Below are positions 1 to 8,608 of a stretch of DNA of 64,000 nt, piece by piece. A program made the position numbers and the translations under genes. The stretch is from Mesorhizobium sp. M4B.F.Ca.ET.203.01.1.1 (GTDB lineage: Bacteria > Pseudomonadota > Alphaproteobacteria > Rhizobiales > Rhizobiaceae): contig NZ_SRUO01000014.1 in the NCBI RefSeq assembly GCF_004791025.1, positions 1 to 64,000 of the forward strand, written 5' to 3'. The notes under the pieces are model-generated. The model saw only the letters and a list, made by a program, of their open reading frames with translations, was not told where the DNA came from and searched no databases. Within the stretch, counting starts at the first letter, position 1. Every line of letters begins with the position of its first letter.

Positions 1-383
1 CACGGCGCCGAAATAGCTTTCAAGGCTCGAAATGGCAGTCTCTCCCTCGTTAAGACTGCCTGCTCACAGAATCCCTTCTCAGCCCAACTTCAAGTCCCAA
101 AAAGCCATATGCGATTCCCCTGCCCACGAGGGGGAGATCAGATTTCACCGCGGCTTTCGCCAATCGCCAACGTCAAAGCGTGGCGCCGAAGCTGCCAATC
201 TCCCCCCTCGCGGGGGAGATGTCCGGCAGGACAGAGGGGGGCGCGAAGGATCACCACCGATCTCAGCTTGCGCCGCCCCCCATCACAACAACTTGTTCGG
301 TCACACCACATTCACACTCGCGATGGATATGCCGCGCCGGCTTGGCGTATCGTACCCAAAAGCCGAGAACAGGAGCACTGACC
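1..383. other. Intergenic region with a palindromic repeat
   Basis: No convincing gene lies here. A G-run/C-run hairpin spans about 200-218 and is followed by a stretch typical of rhizobial intergenic mosaic elements; a degraded copy of the same G-run motif sits near 127-136. The last bases hold the AGGAG ribosome binding site of the next gene, about 8 bases before its ATG. Long open frames across this stretch on both strands look like shadows caused by high GC content. Confidence 0.5.
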
Positions 384-1316
384 ATGGCCGGCGACCCGAA
401 GGCGCAGAAGACGGAAGACGACGAGACCCACTCGGCCGGCGAATATCTCGAGGCCTCCACCTTGCCGGACGACCTGCACGAGACGGCGGACGACGAGATC
501 CTCGAAGCGCCGGAGGTGCCGGATTCCGAACCGGCCCTGCCCGGGCCCGCCGCGTCGCGGGTCAAGCCGAAGAAAAAGCCGTCGGCGATCAGCGGCCGGA
601 AATTTCGCAAGCGCGACCTGGTGCGCATCGACGATCTCAGGCCGAGCCTTTCCGACCGCATCCGCGCCGACCATCCCGACCTGCCGCGCGGCGCCCGCAT
701 CAGCCGCGAGGAGCTCGCCCGCTACCGCATGCGCTACATGGAAGAACTGCTGCAGCAGGAGCACGGCGAATTCTCCGAGCTCGACCGCCAGGTGGTCGAA
801 TCGATCGCCAGGCAAGACACGATCTCGGAGAACTCGGAAGAGGAGTTCGAGGAGCACAGGTCGTTCGCCGATCGCGTCTCCGACAACATGGCCGAGTTCG
901 GCGGCAGCTGGTGGTTCCTGATCTCGTTCGCGGCGGTGCTGCTGATCTGGATCGGCATCAATCTTTTCGAGGGCATGGCGGGCGCCTTCGACCCCTACCC
1001 GTTCATCCTGCTCAACCTGATGCTGTCCTGCATCGCCGCCATCCAGGCGCCGGTGATCATGATGAGCCAGAAGCGGCAGGAAGCAAAAGACCGGCTGCGC
1101 TCCTTCAACGACTACCGGGTGAACCTCAAGGCCGAGCTCGAAGTTCGCCACCTGCACGAAAAGCTCGACTACCTGATCTCGCGCCAATGGCAGCGGCTGG
1201 CCGAAATGCAGCAGATGCAGCTGGACGCCATGCACGAGCTGACCGGGGCGAAGAAGGTGAAGCGGGCGACAAGGGGGGTGCGGCGGCGGGTGGCTAGGAG
1301 CGAGGCTGCGGGGTGA
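384..1316 (+). CDS. DUF1003 family membrane protein
   Basis: A 310-residue protein with an acidic, low-complexity N-terminal part (about residues 1-70), a soluble middle, then two adjacent membrane segments: one starting WWFLISFAAVLLIWIG and a second starting YPFILLNLMLSCIAA. A basic, coiled-coil-like C-terminal tail follows. The paired helices followed by a QAPVIMMSQ-type motif are the hallmark of DUF1003, a family of unknown function in the inner membrane. The start was chosen at the ATG preceded by AGGAG; an in-frame upstream extension to 180 would cross the palindromic repeat and is unlikely. It stands alone, upstream of a tRNA gene. Confidence 0.85.
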   Translation: MAGDPKAQKTEDDETHSAGEYLEASTLPDDLHETADDEILEAPEVPDSEPALPGPAASRVKPKKKPSAISGRKFRKRDLVRIDDLRPSLSDRIRADHPDLPRGARISREELARYRMRYMEELLQQEHGEFSELDRQVVESIARQDTISENSEEEFEEHRSFADRVSDNMAEFGGSWWFLISFAAVLLIWIGINLFEGMAGAFDPYPFILLNLMLSCIAAIQAPVIMMSQKRQEAKDRLRSFNDYRVNLKAELEVRHLHEKLDYLISRQWQRLAEMQQMQLDAMHELTGAKKVKRATRGVRRRVARSEAAG

Positions 1317-1519
1317 GGAGTGTGGCGGCAAATTTGCTCGCGACGCAGAGGCAAGTTTAACTGGGGCGCAGCCTTGGCCGTCACATACGCCCTCGGGAAG
1401 CCTAACCGCTCCTGTGGCGTCAAATGCCTTGCCATCCCAATTGCCCGTTGAAGCCTTCGCCTGCTTCCGCTAAGAAGCCGTGGCTGGCCGGTTCACCGGC
1501 CGGTTCGTTTTGCCGGGAA

Positions 1520-1596
<77 letters not shown>

Positions 1597-1608
1597 ACGG
1601 CATGCCCC

Positions 1609-1818
1609 CTATTGCCTGCGACGCCTCCCCGACGAAGCAAGGTAACCCAGCGCAAGCGTCATAACGGCGACCGCGATCCCGGCGCTGATCACACCTGCCG
1701 GTGTTATCCTGGCACTGCCTTGCAAGACAACATGCTTACCCAAACGCAGATCGAAAACCGACTTGATTTCCTCAGGATGTGCGGGGACCGCGGGGGAAGG
1801 TTTTTCCTGGACTGACAT
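1609..1818 (-). CDS. Small single-pass membrane protein, unknown function
   Basis: A 69-residue protein beginning MSVQEKPSP. It has a proline-rich N-terminus, a soluble stretch, one transmembrane helix at about residues 43-62 (ITPAGVISAGIAVAVMTLAL) and a short arginine-rich cytoplasmic tail. The ATG at 1818 is preceded by GGAGG at good spacing, which favours it over longer in-frame versions reaching 1986. It converges on the tRNA-Arg gene. I do not recognise a named family. Confidence 0.6.
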   Translation of the reverse strand: MSVQEKPSPAVPAHPEEIKSVFDLRLGKHVVLQGSARITPAGVISAGIAVAVMTLALGYLASSGRRRRQ

Positions 1819-2263
1819 TTGAGCCTCCGGTTCGAATGTGCCGCCGCCCGCAAATCGGCCGGCGACTAGCGCGCCGACATTTGTGCCGCGGCCGAACGTG
1901 CATGCAGTGGCAAGCTTGAGAAACGACAGGCACCAAAATAATATGGCGGTGCCCAGTTTCATCTCCTGCGGCGCCCCATTTGGCAACCTACGATTTCCTC
2001 GATCACTGCGCCAAGCTCACAGCCGCCTCCCACGCCTGAAGGCAGAATGTCGTAGCGCTGCGGCCGACATAAGATGGGAATATGACGGTCGGTCCCTACC
2101 CATCACCCCCCCCGCAGCCACCCCACAATCGCCTCGAACTCAACCGCCCGCGTCGTGTCCACCTCGAACACCAGCCCCCTCCTCAGCGGCTCGGCGCGTT
2201 TGATGATCGACCAGATGGCGGCATAGCTGGCGCGGCCCGGCGTGCGGTTGAACGCGCGCCGCC
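1819..2263. other. Gene-poor region with a possible gene remnant
   Basis: No intact gene is supported in this 445-base stretch. On the minus strand, about 2103-2240, an open frame encodes protein-like sequence (AAIWSIIKRAEPLRRGLVF, ending GWLRGG and a stop). Its reading frame runs without a start into the end of the neighbouring SDR gene. It may be the C-terminal stump of a gene cut when the SDR module arrived; the parent family was not identified. Confidence 0.3.
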
Positions 2264-3031
2264 TCAGAGATAGGTGGAGGCCAGGCCACCGTCGATCGGC
2301 AGGTTGACGCCATTGATCCAGCGCGCCGCGTCCGAGCACAGGAAGACGACAGCCGGGGCGATCTCGTCTGCAAAGGCAGGGCGCTTCATTCTGCCGCTGT
2401 CAGCCTCGACCCGATCCTGACCAAGCATGGTGATGAAGTCGCCGAGGATTGGCGTAAAGACCGGGCCGGGCGCAACGGAATTCATGCGGATGTCACGCGA
2501 GAGGAAGAGCTGCTGCGCCCGCATGAACGTCCAGACGATCAGCGCTTCCTTGAAATATTGATAGCAGGTGTCCTGCGAAACCGGGTTCGCAGCCAACCAA
2601 TCATGACCGGATTGGAAGGTCGCGGTCGTTGCCAGGTCCTTGTGCCGGGCGAGGCGTTCCGGCCATGCGGCGCCCAATATCGAGGCGAAGTTGACGACTG
2701 CCGCGCCCGGCGAAAGCCTGCCGACCACTGTCTCGGTCAGGTGACGCAGGCCGAGATAGTTGACGCGGGCGACCGTATCCCTGTCAGAGGTGCCCGGCAC
2801 GCCTGCCGCGTTGACCAGCCCATCGAATTGCGCGGGCAAGGACAAAACGGCCTCGTCGATCGCTTCCGGCTTCGAGAGATCGGCCTTCACGAAGCCATCG
2901 AGGGTAACCGTGGGATCATTGCGGTCGATGCCGATTACCCTGGCGCCATGGAAGCGGGCGAGACGGGCGACCTCGGCTCCGATCCCCGAAGACGCGCCCG
3001 TGATGACCAGAAGCTTGCTGGAGAGATTCAT
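2264..3031 (-). CDS. calA: SDR-family alcohol dehydrogenase, coniferyl-alcohol-dehydrogenase-like
   Basis: A 255-residue short-chain dehydrogenase. The NAD(P)-binding motif is TGASSGIG near the N-terminus and the catalytic YxxxK is in the segment CYQYFKEAL. The C-terminal GPVFTPILGDF and the ending WINGVNLPIDGGLASTYL strongly recall CalA, the coniferyl alcohol dehydrogenase of Pseudomonas, as I remember that sequence. It would oxidise an aromatic allylic alcohol to the aldehyde, which the adjacent aldehyde dehydrogenase could take to the acid. It lies 22 bases downstream of that gene in the same operon. Substrate assignment is inferred from similarity and context. Confidence 0.8.
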   Translation of the reverse strand: MNLSSKLLVITGASSGIGAEVARLARFHGARVIGIDRNDPTVTLDGFVKADLSKPEAIDEAVLSLPAQFDGLVNAAGVPGTSDRDTVARVNYLGLRHLTETVVGRLSPGAAVVNFASILGAAWPERLARHKDLATTATFQSGHDWLAANPVSQDTCYQYFKEALIVWTFMRAQQLFLSRDIRMNSVAPGPVFTPILGDFITMLGQDRVEADSGRMKRPAFADEIAPAVVFLCSDAARWINGVNLPIDGGLASTYL

Positions 3032-3053
3032 GGTTCGATCTTTCGTGGATTGG

Positions 3054-4529
3054 TCAAAATGGATAGGGCGTTGCTTGTTCCTTGACGGAAATCCACATCC
3101 ACTGCGTGAATTCCTCCCAGATCGCCGGCCCTGAGACGCGGCTGCCATTGCCCGAGCGCCGCCGGCCGCCGAAAGGTGCGTGTGGCCCGGCGTTGACGGT
3201 CTGATCGTTGATGTGCAGATGGCCGACCTCCAGTCTTTCGCCAACGGACCGGGCGCGGTCGACGGAAGCCGAAATGACGCCGGCGGCGAGGCCATATTCG
3301 GAGCTGTTGACGAGAGCGATCGCCGCCTCTTCGTCGCGGAACGGGGCAATGCAGGCGACGGGCCCGAAGATCTCTTCCTCGAACGCACGCATGCCTCGCT
3401 CAATGCCGAACAGAACCGTTGCCGGATAGAAGCGGCCGCTTGCCTTGCCTCCGGCGAGCAGCTTTGCGCCCTTGGCGACGGCATCGTCGACGATGCCCTG
3501 GATTCTGTCGACCTGGGCATCGGAAATGATGGGGCCAAGCGCCACCTGATCGGTCGAGGGATCGCCAGCAACCAGGTGTCCGGCTCTGGCGGCAAGGCGC
3601 GAAGCAATCGCATCGGCATGCTTCTCGTCGACAAGGATGAGACCGGTCGACATGCAGATCTGGCCCTGATGCAGGAAGCAGCCCCAGGCGGCATTCGACG
3701 CCGCGACGTCCGGATCGGCATCATCGAGAATGATGAGGGCGTTCTTGCCGCCGAGCTCGAGCTGAACCTTCTTCAGATGCTTGCCGGCCAGTTCGCCGAC
3801 CCGGCTCCCGGCCGCCGCCGACCCCGTGAACGAGACCATCGCGACGTTCGCATCCGTGCAGAGGGCCTCGCCGGCGTCAATTCCGCCGGGGACGACATGG
3901 AGGACACCTGCGGGCAGGCCCGCTTCCTCGAACAGGCGTGCAATGATGATGCCACCGGAAATCGGCGTGCGCGGATCCGGTTTGTGGACGACGGCGTTGC
4001 CTGTCGCCAAAGCGGCGGCAATCGCGCGGACAGAGAGGACAAGTGGAAAATTGAACGGCGAGATAATTCCGACCACGCCGTGCGGCACCCGCCGCGCATG
4101 GTTCTGGCGTCCGGCATCCATGGTGGGAAGGGCGATGCCATTCGGCTCGACAGCGGCAGCCGCGGCGTGGCGGATGAAGGCCGCCCCGTGATCGATCTCG
4201 ATTTGCGCCTTCGCCCGGATGGAGCCGGATTCGCGCATTATCCAGCCGACCAGCTCTTCGCCATTGGCTTCCAGGATATCGGCCGCCTTGTTCAATATGG
4301 CCGCGCGCTCGGAGGGAAGTTTCGCCGCCCAGGCCGGCTGCGCCAGATAGGCGCCAACCGCGGCTTGCCCGATGTCTGCCGCGCCGCCGACGCCCACCGA
4401 GGCCACCAACATGGCGGTCGCGGGATTGCGCACCTCGGCGACGCCGGCAGCCGTCTCACGCCAGCCACCCAGAAATGCCTTGCCGGTCCAGCGTGCCTCG
4501 TCGATGAAGCTCCTGCTTTGGATGTTCAC
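3054..4529 (-). CDS. Aldehyde dehydrogenase, benzaldehyde/vanillin type
   Basis: A 491-residue NAD(P)-dependent aldehyde dehydrogenase. Visible motifs are ISPFNFPLVLS (cofactor site), VSFTGSAAAG, LELGGKNALIIL with the general-base glutamate, and GQICMS with the catalytic cysteine. The C-terminal PFGGRRRSGNGSR is typical of the benzaldehyde/vanillin branch. A GTG start at 4529 was chosen because GGGAGG lies just upstream and the GTGA overlaps the stop of a decayed acyl-CoA ligase frame. With the downstream SDR it forms an aromatic alcohol/aldehyde oxidation pair. Confidence 0.85.
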   Translation of the reverse strand: MNIQSRSFIDEARWTGKAFLGGWRETAAGVAEVRNPATAMLVASVGVGGAADIGQAAVGAYLAQPAWAAKLPSERAAILNKAADILEANGEELVGWIMRESGSIRAKAQIEIDHGAAFIRHAAAAAVEPNGIALPTMDAGRQNHARRVPHGVVGIISPFNFPLVLSVRAIAAALATGNAVVHKPDPRTPISGGIIIARLFEEAGLPAGVLHVVPGGIDAGEALCTDANVAMVSFTGSAAAGSRVGELAGKHLKKVQLELGGKNALIILDDADPDVAASNAAWGCFLHQGQICMSTGLILVDEKHADAIASRLAARAGHLVAGDPSTDQVALGPIISDAQVDRIQGIVDDAVAKGAKLLAGGKASGRFYPATVLFGIERGMRAFEEEIFGPVACIAPFRDEEAAIALVNSSEYGLAAGVISASVDRARSVGERLEVGHLHINDQTVNAGPHAPFGGRRRSGNGSRVSGPAIWEEFTQWMWISVKEQATPYPF

Positions 4530-4781
4530 TCGTTGATCCTCCCTTGCAAACATTCGCAATTGCTCTGCTGCGCGCGCGGGGCATCTGGTCCTGCCGCTGC
4601 CGGCGCCCGCAGCACGTGAATCTTGCCGGAGGCTGTTCGCGGCAACGCCTCAAGCGCACAGAATGTCTTTGGTACTTTGCTTGGTGCAGTGGCTAACGAG
4701 CGCGGCGGCATCGAGGATGCAGCCAGAGCTACATAACCAAGGCGGGGCCGACTCCATCCCATTACACCGCGACCTCGGCAC
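4526..4781 (-). pseudogene. Remnant of an acyl-CoA ligase (AMP-binding family), C-terminus only
   Basis: On the minus strand the sequence reads DAAALVSHC in one frame (about 4700-4730) and continues, after a frameshift, as KVPKTFCALEALPRTASGKI in another (about 4610-4670). This is the C-terminal lid-domain signature of AMP-forming acyl-CoA ligases, with the catalytic lysine in the PRTASGK motif. The frame ends in TGA that overlaps the GTG start of the aldehyde dehydrogenase. Upstream there is an AAGGGAGGA site and a GTG at 4781, suggesting both gene ends survive around a large internal deletion. A feruloyl- or benzoyl-type substrate is only inferred from neighbours. Confidence 0.7.
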
Positions 4782-4805
4782 TGCGGCTCCTCCCTTGCCA
4801 TCATT

Positions 4806-4866
4806 CGCTATGTCAAATAGCGTTATTGCTATGTCGCATAGCATAGTATTGCTATCTGTCATAGTT
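4806..4866. promoter_or_regulatory. Cluster of GCTAT inverted repeats, probable operator region
   Basis: This short AT-rich island holds CGCTAT-N5-ATAGCG (4806-4822), GCTATG-N3-CATAGC (4828-4842) and further GCTAT/CATAG copies to about 4866. On the minus strand a TTGACA hexamer falls at 4811-4816. It lies just upstream of the decayed ligase and the aldehyde dehydrogenase/SDR operon. The likely role is binding of a dimeric regulator; the regulator gene was not found nearby. Confidence 0.45.
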
Positions 4867-5067
4867 TTTTTTGAGATTCCGGAAAGCCAAGCGGCGCAGA
4901 GCGGCGCGCTCCACACATTGGTTGGTTGCGATCCGCGCCGGGCATCATCTTCGCTGTCCCCGACAGCATTGTCGTGCCGAGGCGCCGGGTCCCGGCCGAC
5001 GAGCGCAAGACCGCGAGGACCAACCACGACGAGGTCGTCAGGCTGATCGGATTAGGCGAAAACGCCT
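4867..5067. other. Intergenic, no supported gene
   Basis: About 200 bases between the operator island and the methyltransferase stop. Short open frames exist on both strands but none has a ribosome binding site or a recognisable domain. Confidence 0.4.
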
Positions 5068-5868
5068 CTAGCGAACAACGCCCCGGCAGGCCCAGGCGAC
5101 ATTGGCGAACGAGCGCGGGCCATCGGGCCGGCCGGCCTGGTAGGCATCGCGGACGGCGGCTTCGGTGCGCGTCCGCTCGGCGGCGTCGAGCGTGGACATG
5201 TATTTGCCGAGCGGCCCCTCGCCGGCGCCGATCGGCGCCCAGTAGTCGTCGAAATCCGCATAGTCCATGCGGATCATCAGCTCGGTCTCGGTGACGTCGG
5301 CCAGACCCTGCTGGACGAAGGTGCGCTTCATCTCGCCCGGCTGCATCATCGGCTGGAAGCAATAGCGGCTGCGCATCTGGCGGCCGCTTTCGCTGAGCGC
5401 GGCAACCGTGTCGATCATCATGCGCATGCCGGGCATGCCGCCGAGATGGTCCCACACAACCGCTGCGATCACGCCGCCGGGCCGCGTCACGCGGCGCATC
5501 TCGGCCACCGCCTTGCCGGCCTCCGGCACGAAATGCAGCAAGAGCAGCGCCAGCGCGCGGTCGAACGCGTCGTCCGCGAAGGGCAGCGCGGTGGCGTCGG
5601 CTTGGCTGAAGGTGATGCGCGGATCGGTGTTGCGTGCCTTGGCCGCCTCGATGAAAACGGGCGAGAAGTCGATGGCCTGGATTTCGGCGAGGCCGGCGGA
5701 TTTCGCCAGCTCGAAGGTCAGGCTGCCGGTGCCGCAGCCGACGTCGAGGATTTTTTCGCCGCCGGCCAGTCCGGCGAAGTCGATGAATTTGGGCGCCAGC
5801 CTGCGGCTCCAGCGACCCATCAGCTGCTCGTAGCCGGATGCCTGGTGCACGGTGAAGCTCGACGTCAT
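5068..5868 (-). CDS. Class I SAM-dependent methyltransferase
   Basis: A 266-residue protein of the UbiE/methyltransf_11 type. Motif I is ILDVGCGTGSLTFEL (about residues 40-54), with an acidic residue in IQAIDFSP and the motif ALPFADDAFDRALALLLLHF. The C-terminal half is variable and would carry substrate specificity. The substrate cannot be told from sequence. GGGAGAG precedes the ATG. It stands alone between the decayed aromatic operon and the toxin-antitoxin pair. Confidence 0.8.
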   Translation of the reverse strand: MTSSFTVHQASGYEQLMGRWSRRLAPKFIDFAGLAGGEKILDVGCGTGSLTFELAKSAGLAEIQAIDFSPVFIEAAKARNTDPRITFSQADATALPFADDAFDRALALLLLHFVPEAGKAVAEMRRVTRPGGVIAAVVWDHLGGMPGMRMMIDTVAALSESGRQMRSRYCFQPMMQPGEMKRTFVQQGLADVTETELMIRMDYADFDDYWAPIGAGEGPLGKYMSTLDAAERTRTEAAVRDAYQAGRPDGPRSFANVAWACRGVVR

Positions 5869-5961
5869 CTCGCTCTCCCTTCGCTGGCCTCAGGCTAGTC
5901 CACGACGGGATCGATGCCAAGCGGTGGCAAGTCGACCTCGTCGTTCGAGCGGCCGGACGAT

Positions 5962-6498
5962 TCAGACTTTCGAGAACAATGCCTGCACTGTCTCGACCGG
6001 CATCAGCATCACTCGCTCGCCCAGCGGAGACGGAATGAAGCCGTGCCGCTGATAGAAGCCGACGGCGTCATCGTCTATCGCATGCGCCACCACGGCGCGA
6101 ACCCCGGCGATCTCCGACACGGCCAGGCAGCGACGCAGCGCATCGGCAAGCAGGTCCCCGCCAAGCCCAAGTCCCTGGAATGCCTGATCGACCGCCAGGC
6201 GGCCGATCAGCAGCAGCGGGACCTGCTCGGGCATACCCCGCCGCAGCTTCGCGCTTGGCAGCGCGATCCGTTCTTCCATCGCCGTCGAGATCGCATAGTA
6301 GCCGATGACGCGATTATTCATGTTCGCGTCACAGACCACATAGGTCCGGGCGGACAGGCCCTCGCCGGCAAGAGCGCGATTGCGCAACCAGTCATCGAGG
6401 GTGGGATGCCTGCCGTTACGAAACGCGGACACATCGTGGCCGACGGTCAGCCGTTCCGGAGGGCTGACCCGCAACCCCGGCCCTCCGCCAGCAGGCAT
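5962..6498 (-). CDS. GNAT acetyltransferase, toxin of a TacAT-type module
   Basis: A 178-residue GNAT domain protein. It shows LLLIGRLAVDQAFQGLGLG, the acetyl-CoA pyrophosphate-binding region, and FYQRHGFIPSP near the end, the usual C-terminal GNAT signature. The gene starts in a TGATG overlap with an upstream DUF1778 antitoxin gene. Toxins with this arrangement (TacT, AtaT family) acetylate the amino group of charged tRNAs and stop translation. Function here is inferred from family and pairing. Confidence 0.85.
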   Translation of the reverse strand: MPAGGGPGLRVSPPERLTVGHDVSAFRNGRHPTLDDWLRNRALAGEGLSARTYVVCDANMNNRVIGYYAISTAMEERIALPSAKLRRGMPEQVPLLLIGRLAVDQAFQGLGLGGDLLADALRRCLAVSEIAGVRAVVAHAIDDDAVGFYQRHGFIPSPLGERVMLMPVETVQALFSKV

Positions 6499-6803
6499 CA
6501 GCGCTCCCAGGCGGGCTTGCGCGTCATGCGCGCGCGAAGTTCCTCGGTCGGTTTGTCGGGGGCGTCGAGCAGATCGAGCAATTTCTGATGCGCCTCGGCA
6601 TCGAGAAAGAAGGCGCGCTGGTCGAGAATGGTTTCTTCAGCTTGCCTGCGGGCGCTGTCCAGCATGAACTCCGACAGTTTCTGCCCGCGCAAACCCGCGG
6701 CGCGGCTGAGAATGGCCTTCGTCCCCGCCGAAGCGCGGATCTGGATCACATCGTCCTTTCGCGCCGCATCGCGATCGCGGCCGGCATGACTGGACTGCGG
6801 CAT
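6498..6803 (-). CDS. DUF1778 ribbon-helix-helix antitoxin
   Basis: A 101-residue protein with an N-terminal DNA-binding ribbon-helix-helix (DDVIQIRASAGTKAILSRAA) and a C-terminal arm that should wrap and block the acetyltransferase toxin. It overlaps the toxin gene by one base, so the two are translated together. A strong AGGAGG site precedes the ATG. A perfect palindrome in its own promoter suggests it represses itself, as is usual for this family. Confidence 0.88.
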   Translation of the reverse strand: MPQSSHAGRDRDAARKDDVIQIRASAGTKAILSRAAGLRGQKLSEFMLDSARRQAEETILDQRAFFLDAEAHQKLLDLLDAPDKPTEELRARMTRKPAWER

Positions 6804-6829
6804 CGAAATCCTCCTGCGTCAGGATCAGA

Positions 6830-6857
6830 TATTTAGAAATTGTCATGACAATGTCAA
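6830..6857 (-). promoter_or_regulatory. Promoter and operator of the toxin-antitoxin operon
   Basis: Reading the minus strand, a consensus -35 TTGACA (6857-6852) is followed, after a 16-base spacer, by TAAATA (6835-6830). A perfect 14-base palindrome ATTGTCATGACAAT (6839-6852) fills most of the spacer, so antitoxin bound there would block RNA polymerase. Confidence 0.65.
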
Positions 6858-6874
6858 TACAGGCCCGCAGGATC

Positions 6875-7990
6875 TCACCCTGCCGCGTCCCGGACCCCGA
6901 GCCTGCCCACGCTCTCCCGCTCCACCAGCGGGCATTCCAGCTTGGTGATGGGATAGCGGCCGCGGCCCGGCGTGGGCGGCGCTTCCAGCTGCTCGATCGC
7001 CCATTGGCCCATCGCCATATGCGGCAGGATCGATGTCGTCAGCGGCGGAAACAGATGGCGGGCGATCTCCTCGTCGTCATAGCCGACGACGGAAATATCC
7101 TCAGGGATATGCAGGCCGGCCTCCTTCAGCGCCTCGTAGCAGCCAATCGCGGTGCGGTCGTTCTGGCAGAAGATGGCGGTCGGGCGCTCCTTCAGGGCGA
7201 GCAATTTGACGGTCGCGGCATAGCCGGCGCTGGCCGACCAGTCGCCCTCGACCACCAGCTCCGGATCGAAGGGGATGTCGGCGGTAGCGAGGGCGCGGCG
7301 ATAGCCTTTCAGCCTATCTTGAGCCGCCTGCATCCAGGGCTCGCCGGTGATGGTGGCGATGCGGCGGTGGCCATGGCCGATGAGATGCCGCGTCGCGCTC
7401 TGGCCGCCGGCGATCTCGGAGGGCACGACGGCAGGGAAGGCATAGTCGGCGGTGTAGCAGTTGAGCAGGATGACCGGGATATCGAGGCTGTAGAGGAATT
7501 CGGGCGCCGCGATCTCGCGGGTGAAGATGGTCATGTAGATCAGCGCCGAGATGCCGCGCCTGGTCAGCGCTGAAATAGCGCGCGGCTCCATGACGGCATC
7601 GCCCATGGTCTGCGCGACAAGCAGCACGTTGCCGGCATTCCAGGAGGCCTGGCGCGCGCCCTCGATGGCGACCACCGCCTCGGGGCTGGTGGCGAGCTGG
7701 TCGACGGCGAAGCCGATGACGCCGTCCAGCCCCTCGAATGGCGTCACCGGCGGCCGCAGGGCGGAAAACACCGGCGGCGAGTAGCCCAGCGACCGCGCCG
7801 CTTCGATCACCCGGTCGCGGGTCTGCTGCGAGAGCCTGATGCCGGGCGAATTGTTGAGCACGAACGACACCGTCGCCTGCGAGCAGCCGGCGGCCCTGGC
7901 GATATCGGTCATGGTGACGCGGCCCTTGGGCCTGGCGGCGCGTCGCCTGGACGCCTCCGGGGGATCGCGCAATTCCGTCGGTTCGCTCAT
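6875..7990 (-). CDS. LacI-family transcriptional regulator of a sugar ABC operon
   Basis: A 371-residue repressor. After a basic N-terminal extension comes the LacI helix-turn-helix, VTMTDIARAAGCSQATVSFV (about residues 26-45) with the hinge helix region SPGIRLSQ. A periplasmic-binding-protein-like sensor domain makes up the rest. It is transcribed away from a sugar ABC transporter whose operon starts about 620 bases away, the usual arrangement of a local repressor. GGGAAA lies before the ATG. The inducer is unknown. Confidence 0.88.
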   Translation of the reverse strand: MSEPTELRDPPEASRRRAARPKGRVTMTDIARAAGCSQATVSFVLNNSPGIRLSQQTRDRVIEAARSLGYSPPVFSALRPPVTPFEGLDGVIGFAVDQLATSPEAVVAIEGARQASWNAGNVLLVAQTMGDAVMEPRAISALTRRGISALIYMTIFTREIAAPEFLYSLDIPVILLNCYTADYAFPAVVPSEIAGGQSATRHLIGHGHRRIATITGEPWMQAAQDRLKGYRRALATADIPFDPELVVEGDWSASAGYAATVKLLALKERPTAIFCQNDRTAIGCYEALKEAGLHIPEDISVVGYDDEEIARHLFPPLTTSILPHMAMGQWAIEQLEAPPTPGRGRYPITKLECPLVERESVGRLGVRDAAG

Positions 7991-8608
7991 GGTCGTTTTC
8001 CCAAACCCGGCCAGTTGTTAAGCAAAGGCCGGCAGCAACGGCAAGATGGCTTTCGTGGAAGCGCATTTATCGAAATGCAGCTTGATTATAACTATTACCA
8101 AACGCGACGCATTCCGCGCCGGCCGCGCCGCACGCCGACGAAACGACCGGACAAGGTCAGCAAAGCTGACGATTTCCCGTAGAATTTCCGCGCGATGGCC
8201 CGCTTTGCCGCTGGCGCTCTTCTTCCTCCCTTGCGCTCCGCTTTGGCTGCCAGATCTCCCGTCCGGCTGTATCGGCCATCCTCAATAACTAATACTATTT
8301 ACTAATAGCCGTAAGCGTTCTACTGTCAACTCGTCGTTACCGGATCCGGGCTTCCGGCTGGTGGCGTCAAGGCGTGCGATGCGGTGCGCCATCGGACCGG
8401 CAAGCCGCCGGAAGAGGGTCGCCGCACACTCACGAAAATGTCAGACAAATCGGACTATTTACGAACTGCGAATGAGTGTCTAGTGTCTCGGTCGCGGCTG
8501 GATTGGCGCCATTTCTAGGTTGCCGGATCTGGGGCCAAACCCTTGAGGAGAGGGGTGCCCGCGCCGCAAGCGACACATTCTGTCTGTGTTTCAAAAGGGA
8601 GGTTGAAC
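7991..8608. promoter_or_regulatory. Divergent control region between LacI gene and ABC operon
   Basis: A gene-free stretch of about 620 bases. The motif ACTATTTAC occurs at 8294-8302 and 8454-8462, and a related AACTATTACC lies at 8090-8099. These are candidate regulator sites, but their symmetry is weak. An AT-rich patch at 8284-8308 with two ACTAATA copies looks like a promoter region. The ribosome binding site AAGGGAGG of the binding-protein gene ends the region. Confidence 0.4.

Noticed and set aside
312..1331. A 339-codon minus-strand frame
   Set aside because: It lies opposite the DUF1003 gene, is rich in His, Leu and Pro as GC shadows are, and has no recognisable domain.
4926..5294. 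A plus-strand frame with an AVPDSIVVPRRRV stretch
   Set aside because: It has no ribosome binding site and runs into the 3' end of the methyltransferase on the other strand; no family could be assigned.
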